This document shows, one piece after another, positions 19,162 to 28,427 of a DNA stretch of 64,000 nucleotides (positions are counted from its first letter, which is position 1; each line of letters begins with the position of its first letter). The position numbers were made by a program, and so were the translations under genes. Where the stretch lies: positions 36,251 through 100,250 of the forward strand of contig CAJPVJ010000010.1 in the NCBI GenBank assembly GCA_905397405.1, read 5' to 3'. This DNA is from Oppiella nova (taxonomy: Eukaryota; Arthropoda; Arachnida; Sarcoptiformes; Oppiidae). The notes beneath the pieces were generated by a model that was not told where the DNA came from, did not search any database, and saw nothing but the letters and a program-made list of their open reading frames with translations.

Positions 19162-19775
19162 AAATTATTGTGCACCCAGTATTCAGTTAAAACACACTAT
19201 TTGTGTGCATTGAGTCGAGCAGACAAATTTGTGTTTGCTTGGCCGAGCTCTGTGTTCTTAACATTAGCCCTTAAGATTAGCTGTCTGACAAATAATCAAC
19301 GAATTCCAAGAATAACCACAAAGACATTAGAGCTTTCATAAATCAAAATAATCATGCGGAATGAATCATATTGCTATTAAAAGTTCCTTCTCCCTTTGGA
19401 AAAGACTAAGACGAGAGCGGCTATATGTTGATTTATGGGTTTTAATAGGATTTATAAAAAAGCCTATTGTTTATATTTTCTTATACTCCCCGTTTCACCA
19501 ATGCCGACCAATTGAAACACGATCACCATATATAAATAGCATCACTGTATAAAAAACAGTCAATCGTAATCAATACACCACAGCGATCGTAAAAATTCAC
19601 CACACATTCGATGTGACCAAAACTTCCGAGCGATTGAGAAATTTGAGTGAATTCAACGGCAAGCACCATACATTCCAAAAAATCATGCATTTCATCAAAA
19701 TATTATCGCTTTAAACCAATACAAATATATGAAAAATATAAAAATAATTAAAACAGTGTAAAAAAGGATACATGA
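19162..19775. other. AT-rich intergenic region without a convincing gene
   Basis: No coding frame with a credible start or composition. The one feature I notice is an imperfect 22-bp palindrome centred on ACAAATTTGT (19218-19239), which could be a protein-binding site or part of a decayed repeat. Confidence 0.5.
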
Positions 19776-20384
19776 GTGAATGAAATGATTGCTGTGATTT
19801 TAATCACCTGCTTGGCAGTAATAAGTCCTGGCGCTGATTTTGCTATCGTGACACGAAACAGTTATTTATATGGTCGAAATATTGGATTAAGCACTGCTTT
19901 AGGTATTGCCTGTGGTGTTTGGGTACATGTGGGTTATAGCCTACTTGGCCTGGGTTTTTTAAAAAATCATATGCCCTATCTTTTACAAACAATTCAATAT
20001 ATTGGCGCTGCTTATTTAATTTATCTTGGCTATAAAACATTCACGCAGGCAAAAATAAAACTGGATGAAATTGGTGTTGGTATCAGTAGTTGGCAAGCGT
20101 TTAAACATGGTTTTTTAACCAATAGCCTAAATCCCAAAACAACTTTATTTGTAATCAGTTTATTCGCTCAGTTGATGACTTCTACAGGAAATTCGACCAT
20201 TCAGCTTTTTGCTTATGGTGCGTTTATTTCGTTGAGTCATTTTGTTTGGTTTGGCTTGATTGCCTTATTTTGTGCACATCCCCGCATACGAAATAAAATT
20301 TTAGATCGCCAAGTGGTGATCAATCGTGTGATTGGCCTTTTACTGTTTATTTTAGGTTGTAGCCTATTATTTGCACGGTTTTAA
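19776..20384 (+). CDS. LysE/RhtB family amino-acid exporter
   Basis: Six-helix inner-membrane exporter of the LysE superfamily, which expels amino acids such as lysine, threonine or homoserine lactone; the substrate here is unknown. The 202-residue product has the family start (VISPGADFAIVTRNS, about residues 14-28), a central GYKTFTQAKIK loop and SLNPKTTLFVISLFAQ. The start is GTG 19776 with AGGA 7 bp upstream; ATG 19785 is an alternative. It stands alone and is followed by a two-way terminator. Confidence 0.9.
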   Translation: MNEMIAVILITCLAVISPGADFAIVTRNSYLYGRNIGLSTALGIACGVWVHVGYSLLGLGFLKNHMPYLLQTIQYIGAAYLIYLGYKTFTQAKIKLDEIGVGISSWQAFKHGFLTNSLNPKTTLFVISLFAQLMTSTGNSTIQLFAYGAFISLSHFVWFGLIALFCAHPRIRNKILDRQVVINRVIGLLLFILGCSLLFARF

Positions 20385-20405
20385 CTATTGGCGTAAATCA
20401 CCAAC

Positions 20406-20447
20406 AAAAAAAAAGCATGCCACTTTTCAGTGAGCATGCTTTTTTTA
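20406..20447. terminator. Bidirectional terminator between the LysE-type gene and the UPF0149 gene
   Basis: AAAAAGCATGCCACT pairs with AGTGAGCATGCTTTTT with a small bulge; poly-A on the left and poly-T on the right let it serve both converging genes. Confidence 0.88.
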
Positions 20448-20457
20448 TACGCGCAAA

Positions 20458-20982
20458 TTAATTTGGTGTGTGGTACATCAAATAAATTTCATTTAGATTT
20501 TCAGGAATTTCTTCAGCAATCTCGTCCATTAACTGGCCGTTGCGGCGGAAAGATTCCATTTGAGGATCTTCATCATCAATACCACTGAACACCATCATTG
20601 GTAGTGTGAGATCAACAACTTGATCTTCATATTCTGGTGCAAACCAAGCTTCTTCATTCAGGAACATTGCATCGACAAAGCCAACACTCCAGTCGCCTAA
20701 GCTTGATTCAACATCAGCTTCTTCAATTTCAAAAGGAAATGTAATTCCTTCTTCATTGGCTAAGTTTTGACGAATCGCTTCAAGCCATGCTTTGATTTGT
20801 ACAATGATTTCTGCTGGAACTTTCTTTTGATTATTATCAAATAGCTCATCAAGCCATTTATCAAAAGTAGGACCAACCGCAATTGCGCATAAGAAACCAT
20901 GAGTCGCTGCGAAATCTAGACCAAATTCATTTTGGTCACCATCTAAATAATCACTCAGTAGGTCTAAATCTAAAGCACTCAT
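20458..20982 (-). CDS. YecA/UPF0149 family protein
   Basis: A 174-residue acidic helical protein of the UPF0149 family; the function of this family is not established. Family features seen are the N-terminal LSDYLDG...ATHGFLCAIAVGP, the middle SLGDWSVGFVDAMFLNEEAW and the C-terminal LNEIYLMYHTPN. The C-terminal SEC-C zinc motif found in some relatives is absent. It is upstream of nothing obvious; the neighbour at 21049 on the same strand is about 65 bp away and may share its transcript. Confidence 0.85.
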   Translation of the reverse strand: MSALDLDLLSDYLDGDQNEFGLDFAATHGFLCAIAVGPTFDKWLDELFDNNQKKVPAEIIVQIKAWLEAIRQNLANEEGITFPFEIEEADVESSLGDWSVGFVDAMFLNEEAWFAPEYEDQVVDLTLPMMVFSGIDDEDPQMESFRRNGQLMDEIAEEIPENLNEIYLMYHTPN

Positions 20983-21048
20983 TTTGTTTCCAGTAAATTT
21001 GTATCAGATTTAAGCATAGCATTTTCCCACGCCATGCCCAATGAATTT

Positions 21049-21255
21049 TTAATCTTCGTCATCAAAATCATCGTCATCATCAATGTCATAATCAAAATCT
21101 TTTAAATCTTTTTCTAAACGACGTTGAGCAAGTAAATCATCGATCAAACGTCGCTTTTCTAAAGATTCTTTGGCGCTAATTTTGCTTGATGACTCATCGA
21201 AACTAACATCATCATCACCGTAGTTATCATCTAGTTCAAAATCTGTAGAAGACAC
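21049..21255 (-). CDS. Small acidic protein, PA3496-like
   Basis: A 68-residue protein with acidic ends (FELDDNYGDDDVSFDE and a C-terminal run of Asp/Glu) around a basic helical core, SLEKRRLIDDLLAQRRLEKDL. This layout resembles the small PA3496-type proteins of Pseudomonas that are annotated as putative envelope-integrity factors. The likeness is of overall pattern only and I cannot prove it. The neighbouring gene order and a clean start support a real gene. Confidence 0.65.
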   Translation of the reverse strand: MSSTDFELDDNYGDDDVSFDESSSKISAKESLEKRRLIDDLLAQRRLEKDLKDFDYDIDDDDDFDDED

Positions 21256-21392
21256 TAAAACTACCTCATAATGAAAAAAAGTGAATGGGTCTAGGCGCTA
21301 TTTATCTGTCTTCAGAAAACTTGTCAAGTTTTTTCCGTTTTTTTTACATTTAAATGCGAATTTGGGCTTTTTTCGAGCCCTATTTTATGTAA

Positions 21393-21401
21393 TGATATAA
21401 T
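21393..21401 (+). promoter_or_regulatory. Extended -10 promoter of rpoD
   Basis: TGATATAAT has the TGn extension and a perfect TATAAT (21396-21401). There is no good -35 box, as expected for an extended -10 promoter. It would give a 5' leader of about 230 nt before rpoD. An inverted pair GGGCT/AGCCC (21364-21380) lies just upstream. Confidence 0.6.
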
Positions 21402-21640
21402 CCACCCTGCGTCTTACTATTTTATGACATTTTCTGAATAGAAATCGCACGGGATGATCTTGAAAATAACAATTTCACCCCCACCTATTTGATTGAATTT
21501 AAATTCTGAATATTTTATCGGACAGTTTTATGCTGATTTCTTCCGATGGAATATGCGAGCTATTCAAAGATATATTTTAACAGATTGTGCGATTACGCAC
21601 GGTTTTTCATTGCCACAGATTCAACGAGAAGAGAGTAAAG

Positions 21641-23530
21641 ATGAGCGAAATGCATTCCCCTACTTCCCAAGTAGCGGCTCTTATTAGCCGAGGCAAAGAA
21701 CAAGGTTACTTAACCTACGCTGAGGTTAACGATCATCTCCCAGACTCGATCACCGAAAGCGAACAGATTGAAGACATTATCCAAATGCTTCAAGACGTTG
21801 GTATTCCAGTTCATGAACGTGCACCTGAAACTGACGATGCAATGTTCGAAGGGAATAGCGAAGCTGGCGATGAAGTTGCAGAAGAAGAAGCTGCTGCAGT
21901 ACTTGCCTCTGTAGAAAATGAGCCAGGTCGTACCACTGACCCAGTACGTATGTATATGCGTGAAATGGGTACCGTTGAACTTTTAACACGTGAAGGCGAA
22001 ATTAGTATTGCCAAACGTATTGAAGAAGGTATTCGTGACGTTTTACATTCAATTGCTTACTGGCCAAATGCTGTAGAAGTTGTTTTACAAGAATATAAAG
22101 ATTATGAAACTGGCGAACGTCGCCTTGCCGATATTTTATCAGGCTATTTAGATCCTGAATCTGACGAAGTGATTCCAGAAGTTTTAGAAGACGAAGCTGA
22201 AGTTATCGTTGAAGAAGAAGATACTTCTGCAAAACCGACTAAAGAAGTGAAGTTGGATGATGAAGACGAAGAAGAAGAGTCTGAAAGTGATGACGATTCT
22301 GAAGGTGAATCTGGTCCAGATCCTGAAATTGCGAAAGCGCGTTTTGAAGAGCTAGAAGCAGTTTGGAACAGTGCAAAAGTCGCAATTGCGCAACACGGCC
22401 GTAACAGTACTCAAGGTACTGAGGCAATGGAAGCACTGGCAACTGTGTTTATGATGTTTAAATTTACACCGCGTTTATTTGACATCATTTCAGAAATGAT
22501 TCGTGGCACGCACGAACAAATTCGTACCTCTGAACGTGAAGTGATGCGTTATGCAGTTCGTCGTGGTCGTATGGATCGTACACAATTCCGTACATCATTC
22601 CCAGGTCAAGAATCAAATCCTGCTTGGTTAGATGAACAAATTGCAAAAGCACCTGCTGAACTAAAAGGCTATTTAGAAAAAGTTCGTCCAGATGTATTGG
22701 CATTCCAACAAAAGATTGCTGATATTGAAAAAAACTTAGATCTAAACGTAAAAGAAATTAAAGACATTTCTAAACGTATGGCGATTGGTGAAGCCAAAGC
22801 TCGTCGTGCCAAGAAAGAAATGGTTGAAGCCAACTTACGTTTGGTAATTTCAATTGCGAAAAAATACACAAACCGTGGTTTACAATTCTTAGATTTAATT
22901 CAAGAAGGTAACATTGGTTTGATGAAAGCGGTAGACAAGTTTGAATACCGTCGTGGTTATAAGTTCTCGACCTATGCAACATGGTGGATTCGTCAGGCGA
23001 TTACGCGTTCAATCGCGGACCAAGCACGTACGATTCGTATCCCTGTACATATGATCGAAACGATTAACAAGATCAACCGTGTATCTCGCCAATTACTTCA
23101 AGAAATGGGTCGTGAACCGACTCCTGAAGAATTAGGTGAACGTCTAGAAATGGACGAAGTTAAAGTGCGTAAGGTGCTTAAGATTGCTAAAGAGCCAATT
23201 TCTATGGAAACGCCAATCGGTGATGATGAAGATTCTCATCTTGGTGATTTCATTGAAGATAGCAACATCACTTCTCCAGTAGATGCTGCGACTTCAGAAG
23301 GCTTAAAAGAAGCAACACGTGAAGTACTTGAAAACTTAACTGAACGTGAAGCGAAAGTCTTAAAAATGCGTTTTGGTATCGACATGCCGACTGACCACAC
23401 TTTGGAAGAAGTAGGTAAACAGTTTGATGTAACACGTGAACGTATTCGTCAGATTGAAGCCAAAGCTTTACGTAAACTTCGTCATCCTTCTCGTTCAGAA
23501 CATTTACGTTCGTTCCTTGAAAATGACTAA
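21641..23530 (+). CDS. rpoD: RNA polymerase primary sigma factor RpoD
   Basis: Housekeeping sigma-70 factor. The 629-residue protein has region 1.1 (about 1-80), region 1.2 ([22 protein letters not shown]), a highly acidic stretch in the non-conserved region (about 185-225), region 2 with [39 protein letters not shown], region 3, and region 4 with the helix-turn-helix [21 protein letters not shown]. The frame extends upstream to a GTG at 21587, but ATG 21641 gives the usual short N-terminus and a GAGAG ribosome-binding site. Unlike E. coli, it is not in an rpsU-dnaG-rpoD operon. Confidence 0.97.
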   Translation: MSEMHSPTSQVAALISRGKEQGYLTYAEVNDHLPDSITESEQIEDIIQMLQDVGIPVHERAPETDDAMFEGNSEAGDEVAEEEAAAVLASVENEPGRTTDPVRMYMREMGTVELLTREGEISIAKRIEEGIRDVLHSIAYWPNAVEVVLQEYKDYETGERRLADILSGYLDPESDEVIPEVLEDEAEVIVEEEDTSAKPTKEVKLDDEDEEEESESDDDSEGESGPDPEIAKARFEELEAVWNSAKVAIAQHGRNSTQGTEAMEALATVFMMFKFTPRLFDIISEMIRGTHEQIRTSEREVMRYAVRRGRMDRTQFRTSFPGQESNPAWLDEQIAKAPAELKGYLEKVRPDVLAFQQKIADIEKNLDLNVKEIKDISKRMAIGEAKARRAKKEMVEANLRLVISIAKKYTNRGLQFLDLIQEGNIGLMKAVDKFEYRRGYKFSTYATWWIRQAITRSIADQARTIRIPVHMIETINKINRVSRQLLQEMGREPTPEELGERLEMDEVKVRKVLKIAKEPISMETPIGDDEDSHLGDFIEDSNITSPVDAATSEGLKEATREVLENLTEREAKVLKMRFGIDMPTDHTLEEVGKQFDVTRERIRQIEAKALRKLRHPSRSEHLRSFLEND

Positions 23531-23657
23531 GTTGAATTTGATCAATCTATGAATACTTTCGGGACTTGAAAATCAATCGAGTAACCCCATTAAGTATTTA
23601 AGAGAAACACAATGCCTGCACTTATGCAGGCATTGTTGATAAATTAGAGGTGAAAAA

Positions 23658-23945
23658 ATGTTAGACCGCACTCCATCTCGCGAATTACAAGAAGATCTTT
23701 GGGTTTTTCCAATGGATTACCCAATTAAATTGATTGGTAATGCGGGTGAAGAATTACGTGGTGCTGTAGTTGAAATTTTGGTAAAACATTTCCCTGAATT
23801 TAATGAAGCGACACTTGTTGTACAACCATCACGTACTGGTAAATATCATTCGATTACGGCTCAATTACGTTTTGAAGAGCTTGAGCAAGTGCATGCCTTG
23901 TATGCTGACCTTGCTGCTTGCGAACATATTCGTACTGCCTTGTAA
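23658..23945 (+). CDS. YbeD-like protein (DUF493/UPF0250)
   Basis: A 95-residue protein with the DUF493 fold pattern: DYPIKLIGNAGEELRGAVVEILVKHFPEF then YHSITAQLRF and ALYADLAACEHIRTAL. It resembles ACT-like regulatory domains, but its role is unknown. It precedes lipB, as ybeD does in E. coli, which points to a link with lipoate metabolism. An intervening terminator suggests separate transcription here. AGAGGTG supplies the ribosome-binding site. Confidence 0.9.
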   Translation: MLDRTPSRELQEDLWVFPMDYPIKLIGNAGEELRGAVVEILVKHFPEFNEATLVVQPSRTGKYHSITAQLRFEELEQVHALYADLAACEHIRTAL

Positions 23946-23958
23946 TGCTGAAATGAAT

Positions 23959-23988
23959 TAAAAAACACGCCACAATGGCGTGTTTTTT
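23959..23988 (+). terminator. Terminator after the ybeD-like gene
   Basis: A 9-bp stem AACACGCCA/TGGCGTGTT with a CAA loop, preceded by A and followed by seven T. Confidence 0.92.
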
Positions 23989-24116
23989 TGCACCCTGATT
24001 TTATCGGGGAATATGCCCTGCTGGCTTATTTGCAAATGATCAGCAATTGCTTTCACTTTTCCAAACTAAATTTCTTTATAATTAAAGCGATTTCTATATT
24101 TTAAGGGCACTTGTCT

Positions 24117-24806
24117 GTGAACGATGCTGTTCTAAAACCACATCTGATTATTCGTCAATATCAAGACTTAACGCCTTATGCCGAACGTTTTCAGGAAATG
24201 AAATCTTTTACTGAACAACGTGATGAAAACTCTCCAGATCAACTTTGGATTTTGCAACATCCTGACGTACTGACTCAGGGGCAAGCCGGCAAACCTGAAC
24301 ATATTTTAATGCACAGTGATATCCCTGTTGTTCAATCAGATCGTGGTGGACAAGTTACCTGGCATGGTCCTGGTCAAATGGTGATTTATTTCATGTTTGA
24401 TTTAAATCGCTTGAAATGGAATGTGCGTACATTGGTCACTTATGCAGAGAACTTAATGATCAATCTGCTCAAGAAATATGATGTCGATGCCTATGCCAAA
24501 GCTGATGCACCAGGTGTTTATGTCAACGAACGTAAAATTGGTTCACTGGGCTTTAAAATCCGCAGAGGACGTAGTTATCACGGGTTAGCATTAAATATTG
24601 ATTGTAACTTAGATGGCTTCCATACCATTAACCCATGTGGTTATGCAGGTTTAGAAATGGTCCGTGTCAGCGATTTGATTAAAAACCACCCTGATTACGA
24701 GCAACTATCAAAAGATGTGATTGAGTATTTTCAACAGAGTGGTTACTTTAATGATATTGAAGTCATCGACAAAAAATCAAATGACCATGAAGTCATTCAC
24801 AAATAA
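24117..24806 (+). CDS. lipB: Octanoyl-ACP:protein N-octanoyltransferase LipB
   Basis: Transfers octanoate from acyl carrier protein to lipoyl domains, the first step of endogenous lipoylation. The 229-residue product has [17 protein letters not shown], the active-site Lys region [20 protein letters not shown] and the active-site Cys in [10 protein letters not shown] (about residue 180). The frame allows TTG 24111, but it is only 3 bp from the AAGGG ribosome-binding site; GTG 24117 is 9 bp away and is preferred. It follows the ybeD-like gene. Confidence 0.94.
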   Translation: MNDAVLKPHLIIRQYQDLTPYAERFQEMKSFTEQRDENSPDQLWILQHPDVLTQGQAGKPEHILMHSDIPVVQSDRGGQVTWHGPGQMVIYFMFDLNRLKWNVRTLVTYAENLMINLLKKYDVDAYAKADAPGVYVNERKIGSLGFKIRRGRSYHGLALNIDCNLDGFHTINPCGYAGLEMVRVSDLIKNHPDYEQLSKDVIEYFQQSGYFNDIEVIDKKSNDHEVIHK

Positions 24807-24885
24807 ATCGCTTTATTTTTATCTGAAAACAAATTAGAGTAATTACTCTAAAACAAAAGTACAATTTTATATAAGGGACTAACGA

Positions 24886-25419
24886 GTGATTTCAAGTAAA
24901 TCTATCAAACCCGCTTTAGAACAAGCCTATGTCAAACTCATGATGGATGTGATTGGCAGAGGTTTGGTCATGGCGAGTCAAGTTGATGATGAAATTAAAC
25001 ATGAAGTATCTGTACTCCCTGTTGGTTTTACATTATCAATGAAAGTTTTTCCAAACGGCGCTTCATTTATTGCCAGAGTCAATCAAAACAAGCAACTTGA
25101 ATTGGTTAAATCTTTAGACGCTAAGCCTGATCTATCGATTATTTTCAAACATGTTCATCATGCTTTTTTAGTCTTTTCATTTCAGGAAAGTACAGCTCAA
25201 GCTTTTGCAAATGACCGTATGATCGCAGATGGAGATGTGGCACACGCCATCCGTTTAGTGCGTTGTCTGAATAAAATGGAAGCATTAATTTTACCTAAAC
25301 TGGTTGCTGAACTCGCGGTAAAAGAATATCCATCAGAATTAAGTTTAAAAGAAAAATTAGCGGGCGCTGCAAATATCTATCTTAAAGTTGCCCAATCATA
25401 TTTAAAAGGGAGTGCTTAA
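24886..25419 (+). CDS. SCP2-like protein in operon with alcohol dehydrogenase
   Basis: A 177-residue soluble protein with alternating strands and helices. The middle (LDAKPDLSIIFKHVHHAFLVFSFQESTAQAFANDRMIADGD) resembles the sterol-carrier/SCP2 lipid-binding fold, but I make that call from pattern only. GTG start at 24886, with GGGACT upstream. It ends 3 bp before the iron-dependent alcohol dehydrogenase gene, so the two are co-transcribed and probably work on a shared, perhaps lipophilic, substrate. Confidence 0.6.
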   Translation: MISSKSIKPALEQAYVKLMMDVIGRGLVMASQVDDEIKHEVSVLPVGFTLSMKVFPNGASFIARVNQNKQLELVKSLDAKPDLSIIFKHVHHAFLVFSFQESTAQAFANDRMIADGDVAHAIRLVRCLNKMEALILPKLVAELAVKEYPSELSLKEKLAGAANIYLKVAQSYLKGSA

Positions 25420-25422
25420 CAC

Positions 25423-26607
25423 ATGGCTAAACCATATTACGAATTTTTCTGTCCTGTAAAAGTGATCGCTGGTCATGCTGCACTCGAACATATTCCTTTC
25501 GAACTTGCATCATTAGGCGCTAAACGCCCAATGATCATCACCGATAAAGGTGTGCGTGCCAATCACCTTTTAGCACCTATTGAAGCTGCATTTGAATCTA
25601 CTGATATTGAAATTGGCATTATTTTCGATGATGTTCCACCTGATTCAAGCCTTGAAACAGTTCGTGCTGCAGCACAAGCGTATCGTGAAAATAACTGTGA
25701 TGCGATTATTGCTGTGGGTGGTGGCTCGGTTATTGATACCTCTAAAACAGCCAATATTTTAGTCTCTGAGGGTGGCGATGATTTACTTAAGTATTCAGGT
25801 GCACACAACCTCCCTCGCCCACTTAAACCATTTTTTGTGATTCCTACCACGTCTGGTACAGGCTCAGAAGTGACCTTGGCTGCGGTCGTATCAGACAATC
25901 AAAAAAATGTGAAAATGGCATTTGCCTCAAATTACTTAATGCCGCATGCGGCGATTCTCGATCCGCGTATGACCCAAACATTGCCACCACATCTGACAGC
26001 AATGACAGCGATGGATGCCATGACACATGCTGTAGAAGCCTATACCTGTATTGCAGCGAATCCAATTTCCGATGCGTATGCAACTGCTGCCATCAAAAAG
26101 ATCAGTACAAGTTTATTTGATGTACTGGACCATCCTAGTGATGCAACAGGTCGCTTAGAACTTGCTCAAGCCTCAACAATGGCTGGTATTGCATTTTCTA
26201 ACTCGATGGTTGGTATTGTACATTCTCTTGGTCATGCTTTAGGTGCAGTAGCGCATTTGCCTCATGGCTTATGTATGAATCTCTTTCTTCCTTATGTTTT
26301 GGAATACAACAAGGAAGTGAATGGTGACAAGATTGCCGATCTATTATTGCCACTTGCTGGTGCTGATATTTACGCACAGACCCCTGCAAACCAGCGTGCG
26401 GATAAGGCCATAGAGACGTTAAATACTATGCGTGATCGTGTCTATCATTTGACGAAGCTTCCACGTACCTTGAGTGAAACAGGTAAAGTTACTCAAGCGC
26501 AGCTGGATGAAGTTGCCGAAAAAGCGCTCAATGACGGCTCAATTATTTTCAATCCGAAAGAAGCAACCTTTAAAGATTTAAAGTCAATCTTAGAAAAAGC
26601 TTGGTAA
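25423..26607 (+). CDS. Iron-containing (type III) alcohol dehydrogenase
   Basis: NAD(P)-dependent oxidoreductase of the Fe-ADH family, interconverting alcohols and aldehydes; the substrate is unknown. The 394-residue protein shows the nucleotide-binding VGGGSVIDTSKTANILVSEGG (about residues 98-118), PTTSGTGSEVT, and the metal-site region with His in MTHAVEAYTCI, GIVHSLGHALGAVAHLPHG. Length is normal. It is downstream of, and nearly contiguous with, the SCP2-like gene. Confidence 0.92.
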   Translation: MAKPYYEFFCPVKVIAGHAALEHIPFELASLGAKRPMIITDKGVRANHLLAPIEAAFESTDIEIGIIFDDVPPDSSLETVRAAAQAYRENNCDAIIAVGGGSVIDTSKTANILVSEGGDDLLKYSGAHNLPRPLKPFFVIPTTSGTGSEVTLAAVVSDNQKNVKMAFASNYLMPHAAILDPRMTQTLPPHLTAMTAMDAMTHAVEAYTCIAANPISDAYATAAIKKISTSLFDVLDHPSDATGRLELAQASTMAGIAFSNSMVGIVHSLGHALGAVAHLPHGLCMNLFLPYVLEYNKEVNGDKIADLLLPLAGADIYAQTPANQRADKAIETLNTMRDRVYHLTKLPRTLSETGKVTQAQLDEVAEKALNDGSIIFNPKEATFKDLKSILEKAW

Positions 26608-26630
26608 TTGTCTAAAATTGCGACAATATA

Positions 26631-26700
26631 GAGGGAGCTATTGGCACTAAGTCTATGTTTGCAGTGATGTCATCCACAGATGAAATGTTGACAGCCCCCG
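26631..26700. mobile_element. Short, internally deleted relative of the 18-kb MITE-like element
   Basis: Read on the minus strand, the right end GGGGCTGTCAACATTTCAT matches the left end of the 18077-18413 element at 16 of 19 positions. The same strand then carries GCAAACATAGAC, which the larger element has at the same place near its other terminus, followed by a degenerate terminus. So 70 bp keeps both ends and almost nothing between. It lies between the alcohol dehydrogenase gene and its terminator. Confidence 0.55.
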
Positions 26701-26709
26701 ATAGTAAAT

Positions 26710-26739
26710 AGCCTGATGTTTATCTAAACATCGGGCTTT
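26710..26739 (+). terminator. Terminator of the alcohol dehydrogenase operon
   Basis: AGCCTGATGTTT pairs with AAACATCGGGCT (one T-G pair) around an ATCT loop, followed by TTTT. Confidence 0.85.
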
Positions 26740-26870
26740 TATCTTGCAGAATGGGCAGTCACTTATTTTTTGATCAAGATGGCACGTTTTCTGCTAAAAA
26801 AGCCAACAAAGTTACTGACAAATGTGACCTTTTAGAGTAGATTGGCGCACTTTTGTTTTATTCTTAGGGG

Positions 26871-26893
26871 GGATCGTTCGTCTCAAACGATCC
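26871..26893 (+). promoter_or_regulatory. Hairpin in the leader of the APC permease gene
   Basis: An 8-bp inverted pair GGATCGTT/AACGATCC with a 7-base loop ends 47 bp before the permease start codon. A second near-palindrome, TGATCCTTGATCA, follows at 26906-26918. Either may be an operator or an mRNA structure; I cannot tell which. Confidence 0.4.
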
Positions 26894-26940
26894 TTATAAA
26901 TATGACTGATCCTTGATCAACGATTAAGAGGATAACGCCG

Positions 26941-28353
26941 TTGACAGATATCTCTGGGACTCAATCCACAGCAAAACTGAAAAAAAATCTTGTGCTGTGG
27001 CATATTATCATTATTGGTCTAGCGTATATTCAGCCACTTACCTTATTTGATACCTTTGGTTTAGTGTCAGACGGAAGCCATGGACATGTTCCAACTTCTT
27101 ATATTTTTGCGCTTGTTGCCATTCTCCTGACCTCTATCAGTTATGGTCATATGATCAAGCGCTACCCTTCGTCAGGGTCTGCTTATACCTATGCGCAAAA
27201 ATCGATTCACCCGAATGTCGGCTTTATGGTTGGTTGGTCTTCTTGGTTAGATTATTTATTATCTCCACTCGTCAACATCATTTTGGCTGATATTTACTTA
27301 AGAGCCTTATTCCCAGATGTGAATAACTGGATCTGGGTCATTGCACTGACGGCAATTATGACTGTGATCAACTTATTTGGTTCACGTTTTGTTGCTCGAT
27401 TTAACAGTACCATTGTTGTGGTGCAACTTGCGATCATCTTTTATTTTGTTTATGAAGTTTACTTACTGTTAACTCAGGGTATTTACGCAGATGGCACCTT
27501 AAACCCAGATAAAGCTGAATTATGGTCACTTGCCCCATTCTGGAGTGAAATGACTGCAATTGGTGCGTTAATCGGTGGTGCAACGATTCTTTGTTTCTCT
27601 TTCACAGGTTTTGATGCGTTATCATCCCTTGCAGAAGAAACCAAAGATGCTGAAAAAACCTTACCAAAAGCAATTTTCTCTACAGCGTTGATCGCGGGTA
27701 TTATCTTTATTTTTAGTACCTATTTTATTCAGCTATTTTTCCCAAGTAATGCCAATCTTTACTTTAATCCGCTGGATGAATCTCAACCTGTGATGCTTGA
27801 AGCACTTGGCAATGCAACCATTCTAACGGCAATTACAGGTATCGCATTTAAAAAGTTAGTGTTGTATTTTGCGGTCATTGCTGTACTGGCTTCTGGTATT
27901 TCTGCACACGCTGGGGTATCCCGTTTGATGTATGTAATGGGTCGTGATGGCGTCATTAACAAAAAGATTTTTGGTCATATTAGTCCAAAATTACATACCC
28001 CGACTTATAATATTTTGATTGTCGGTGTTGTTGCGTTATCAGCAGGTTTTCTTGACCTTGAACATATTGTCAACTTAATTAGCTTTGGTGCTTTAACTGC
28101 CTTTAGTTTTGTGAATTTCTCCGTGATTTCACGTTACGCCTTACGCGATGGCAGAACAAAATCACTGAAAGAAATCATCAATTATGTGGTGATTCCATCT
28201 CTTGGTTTTGCCAGTGTATTCTTGATGTGGTTAGAAATTGATGAAATGGCATTAAAACTCGGGCTTGCATGGGCTGTATTAGGTGTTGCCTATTTAGCCT
28301 ATAAAACTCGTGGTTTCCGCTACCCTGCGCCACAACATAATGAACATGAATAA
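26941..28353 (+). CDS. APC-superfamily amino acid/polyamine permease
   Basis: A 470-residue inner-membrane transporter with about 12 hydrophobic helices. The N-terminal IIIIGLAYIQPLTLFDTFGLV and RYPSSGSAYTYAQKSI follow the APC pattern, and FTGFDALSSLAEETKDAEKTLPKAI is the conserved loop after TM6. The overall layout is closest to putrescine importers of the PuuP type, but the substrate is an inference. The start is TTG 26941, with AGAGG 9 bp upstream. No catabolic genes adjoin it. Confidence 0.88.
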   Translation: MTDISGTQSTAKLKKNLVLWHIIIIGLAYIQPLTLFDTFGLVSDGSHGHVPTSYIFALVAILLTSISYGHMIKRYPSSGSAYTYAQKSIHPNVGFMVGWSSWLDYLLSPLVNIILADIYLRALFPDVNNWIWVIALTAIMTVINLFGSRFVARFNSTIVVVQLAIIFYFVYEVYLLLTQGIYADGTLNPDKAELWSLAPFWSEMTAIGALIGGATILCFSFTGFDALSSLAEETKDAEKTLPKAIFSTALIAGIIFIFSTYFIQLFFPSNANLYFNPLDESQPVMLEALGNATILTAITGIAFKKLVLYFAVIAVLASGISAHAGVSRLMYVMGRDGVINKKIFGHISPKLHTPTYNILIVGVVALSAGFLDLEHIVNLISFGALTAFSFVNFSVISRYALRDGRTKSLKEIINYVVIPSLGFASVFLMWLEIDEMALKLGLAWAVLGVAYLAYKTRGFRYPAPQHNEHE

Positions 28354-28379
28354 TTGATTATTGCATATGTAATCAAATA

Positions 28380-28406
28380 AGAAAGGCGCTTTATGCGCCT
28401 TTCTTA
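28380..28406. terminator. Bidirectional terminator after the permease gene
   Basis: AGAAAGGCGC pairs with GCGCCTTTCT around TTTAT. It serves the permease gene and, in reverse, the flavodoxin-like gene. Confidence 0.85.
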
Positions 28407-28427
28407 TTTTAGTCATATCAGGTGTAA

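Noticed and set aside
19361-19552. A 63-codon frame in the 19-kb intergenic region
   Set aside because: Basic and aromatic-rich AT-driven composition, no ribosome-binding site, no partner gene.
21493-21687. A 64-codon frame in the rpoD leader overlapping the rpoD start
   Set aside because: No ribosome-binding site, TTG start and no recognisable composition; most likely chance in a leader.
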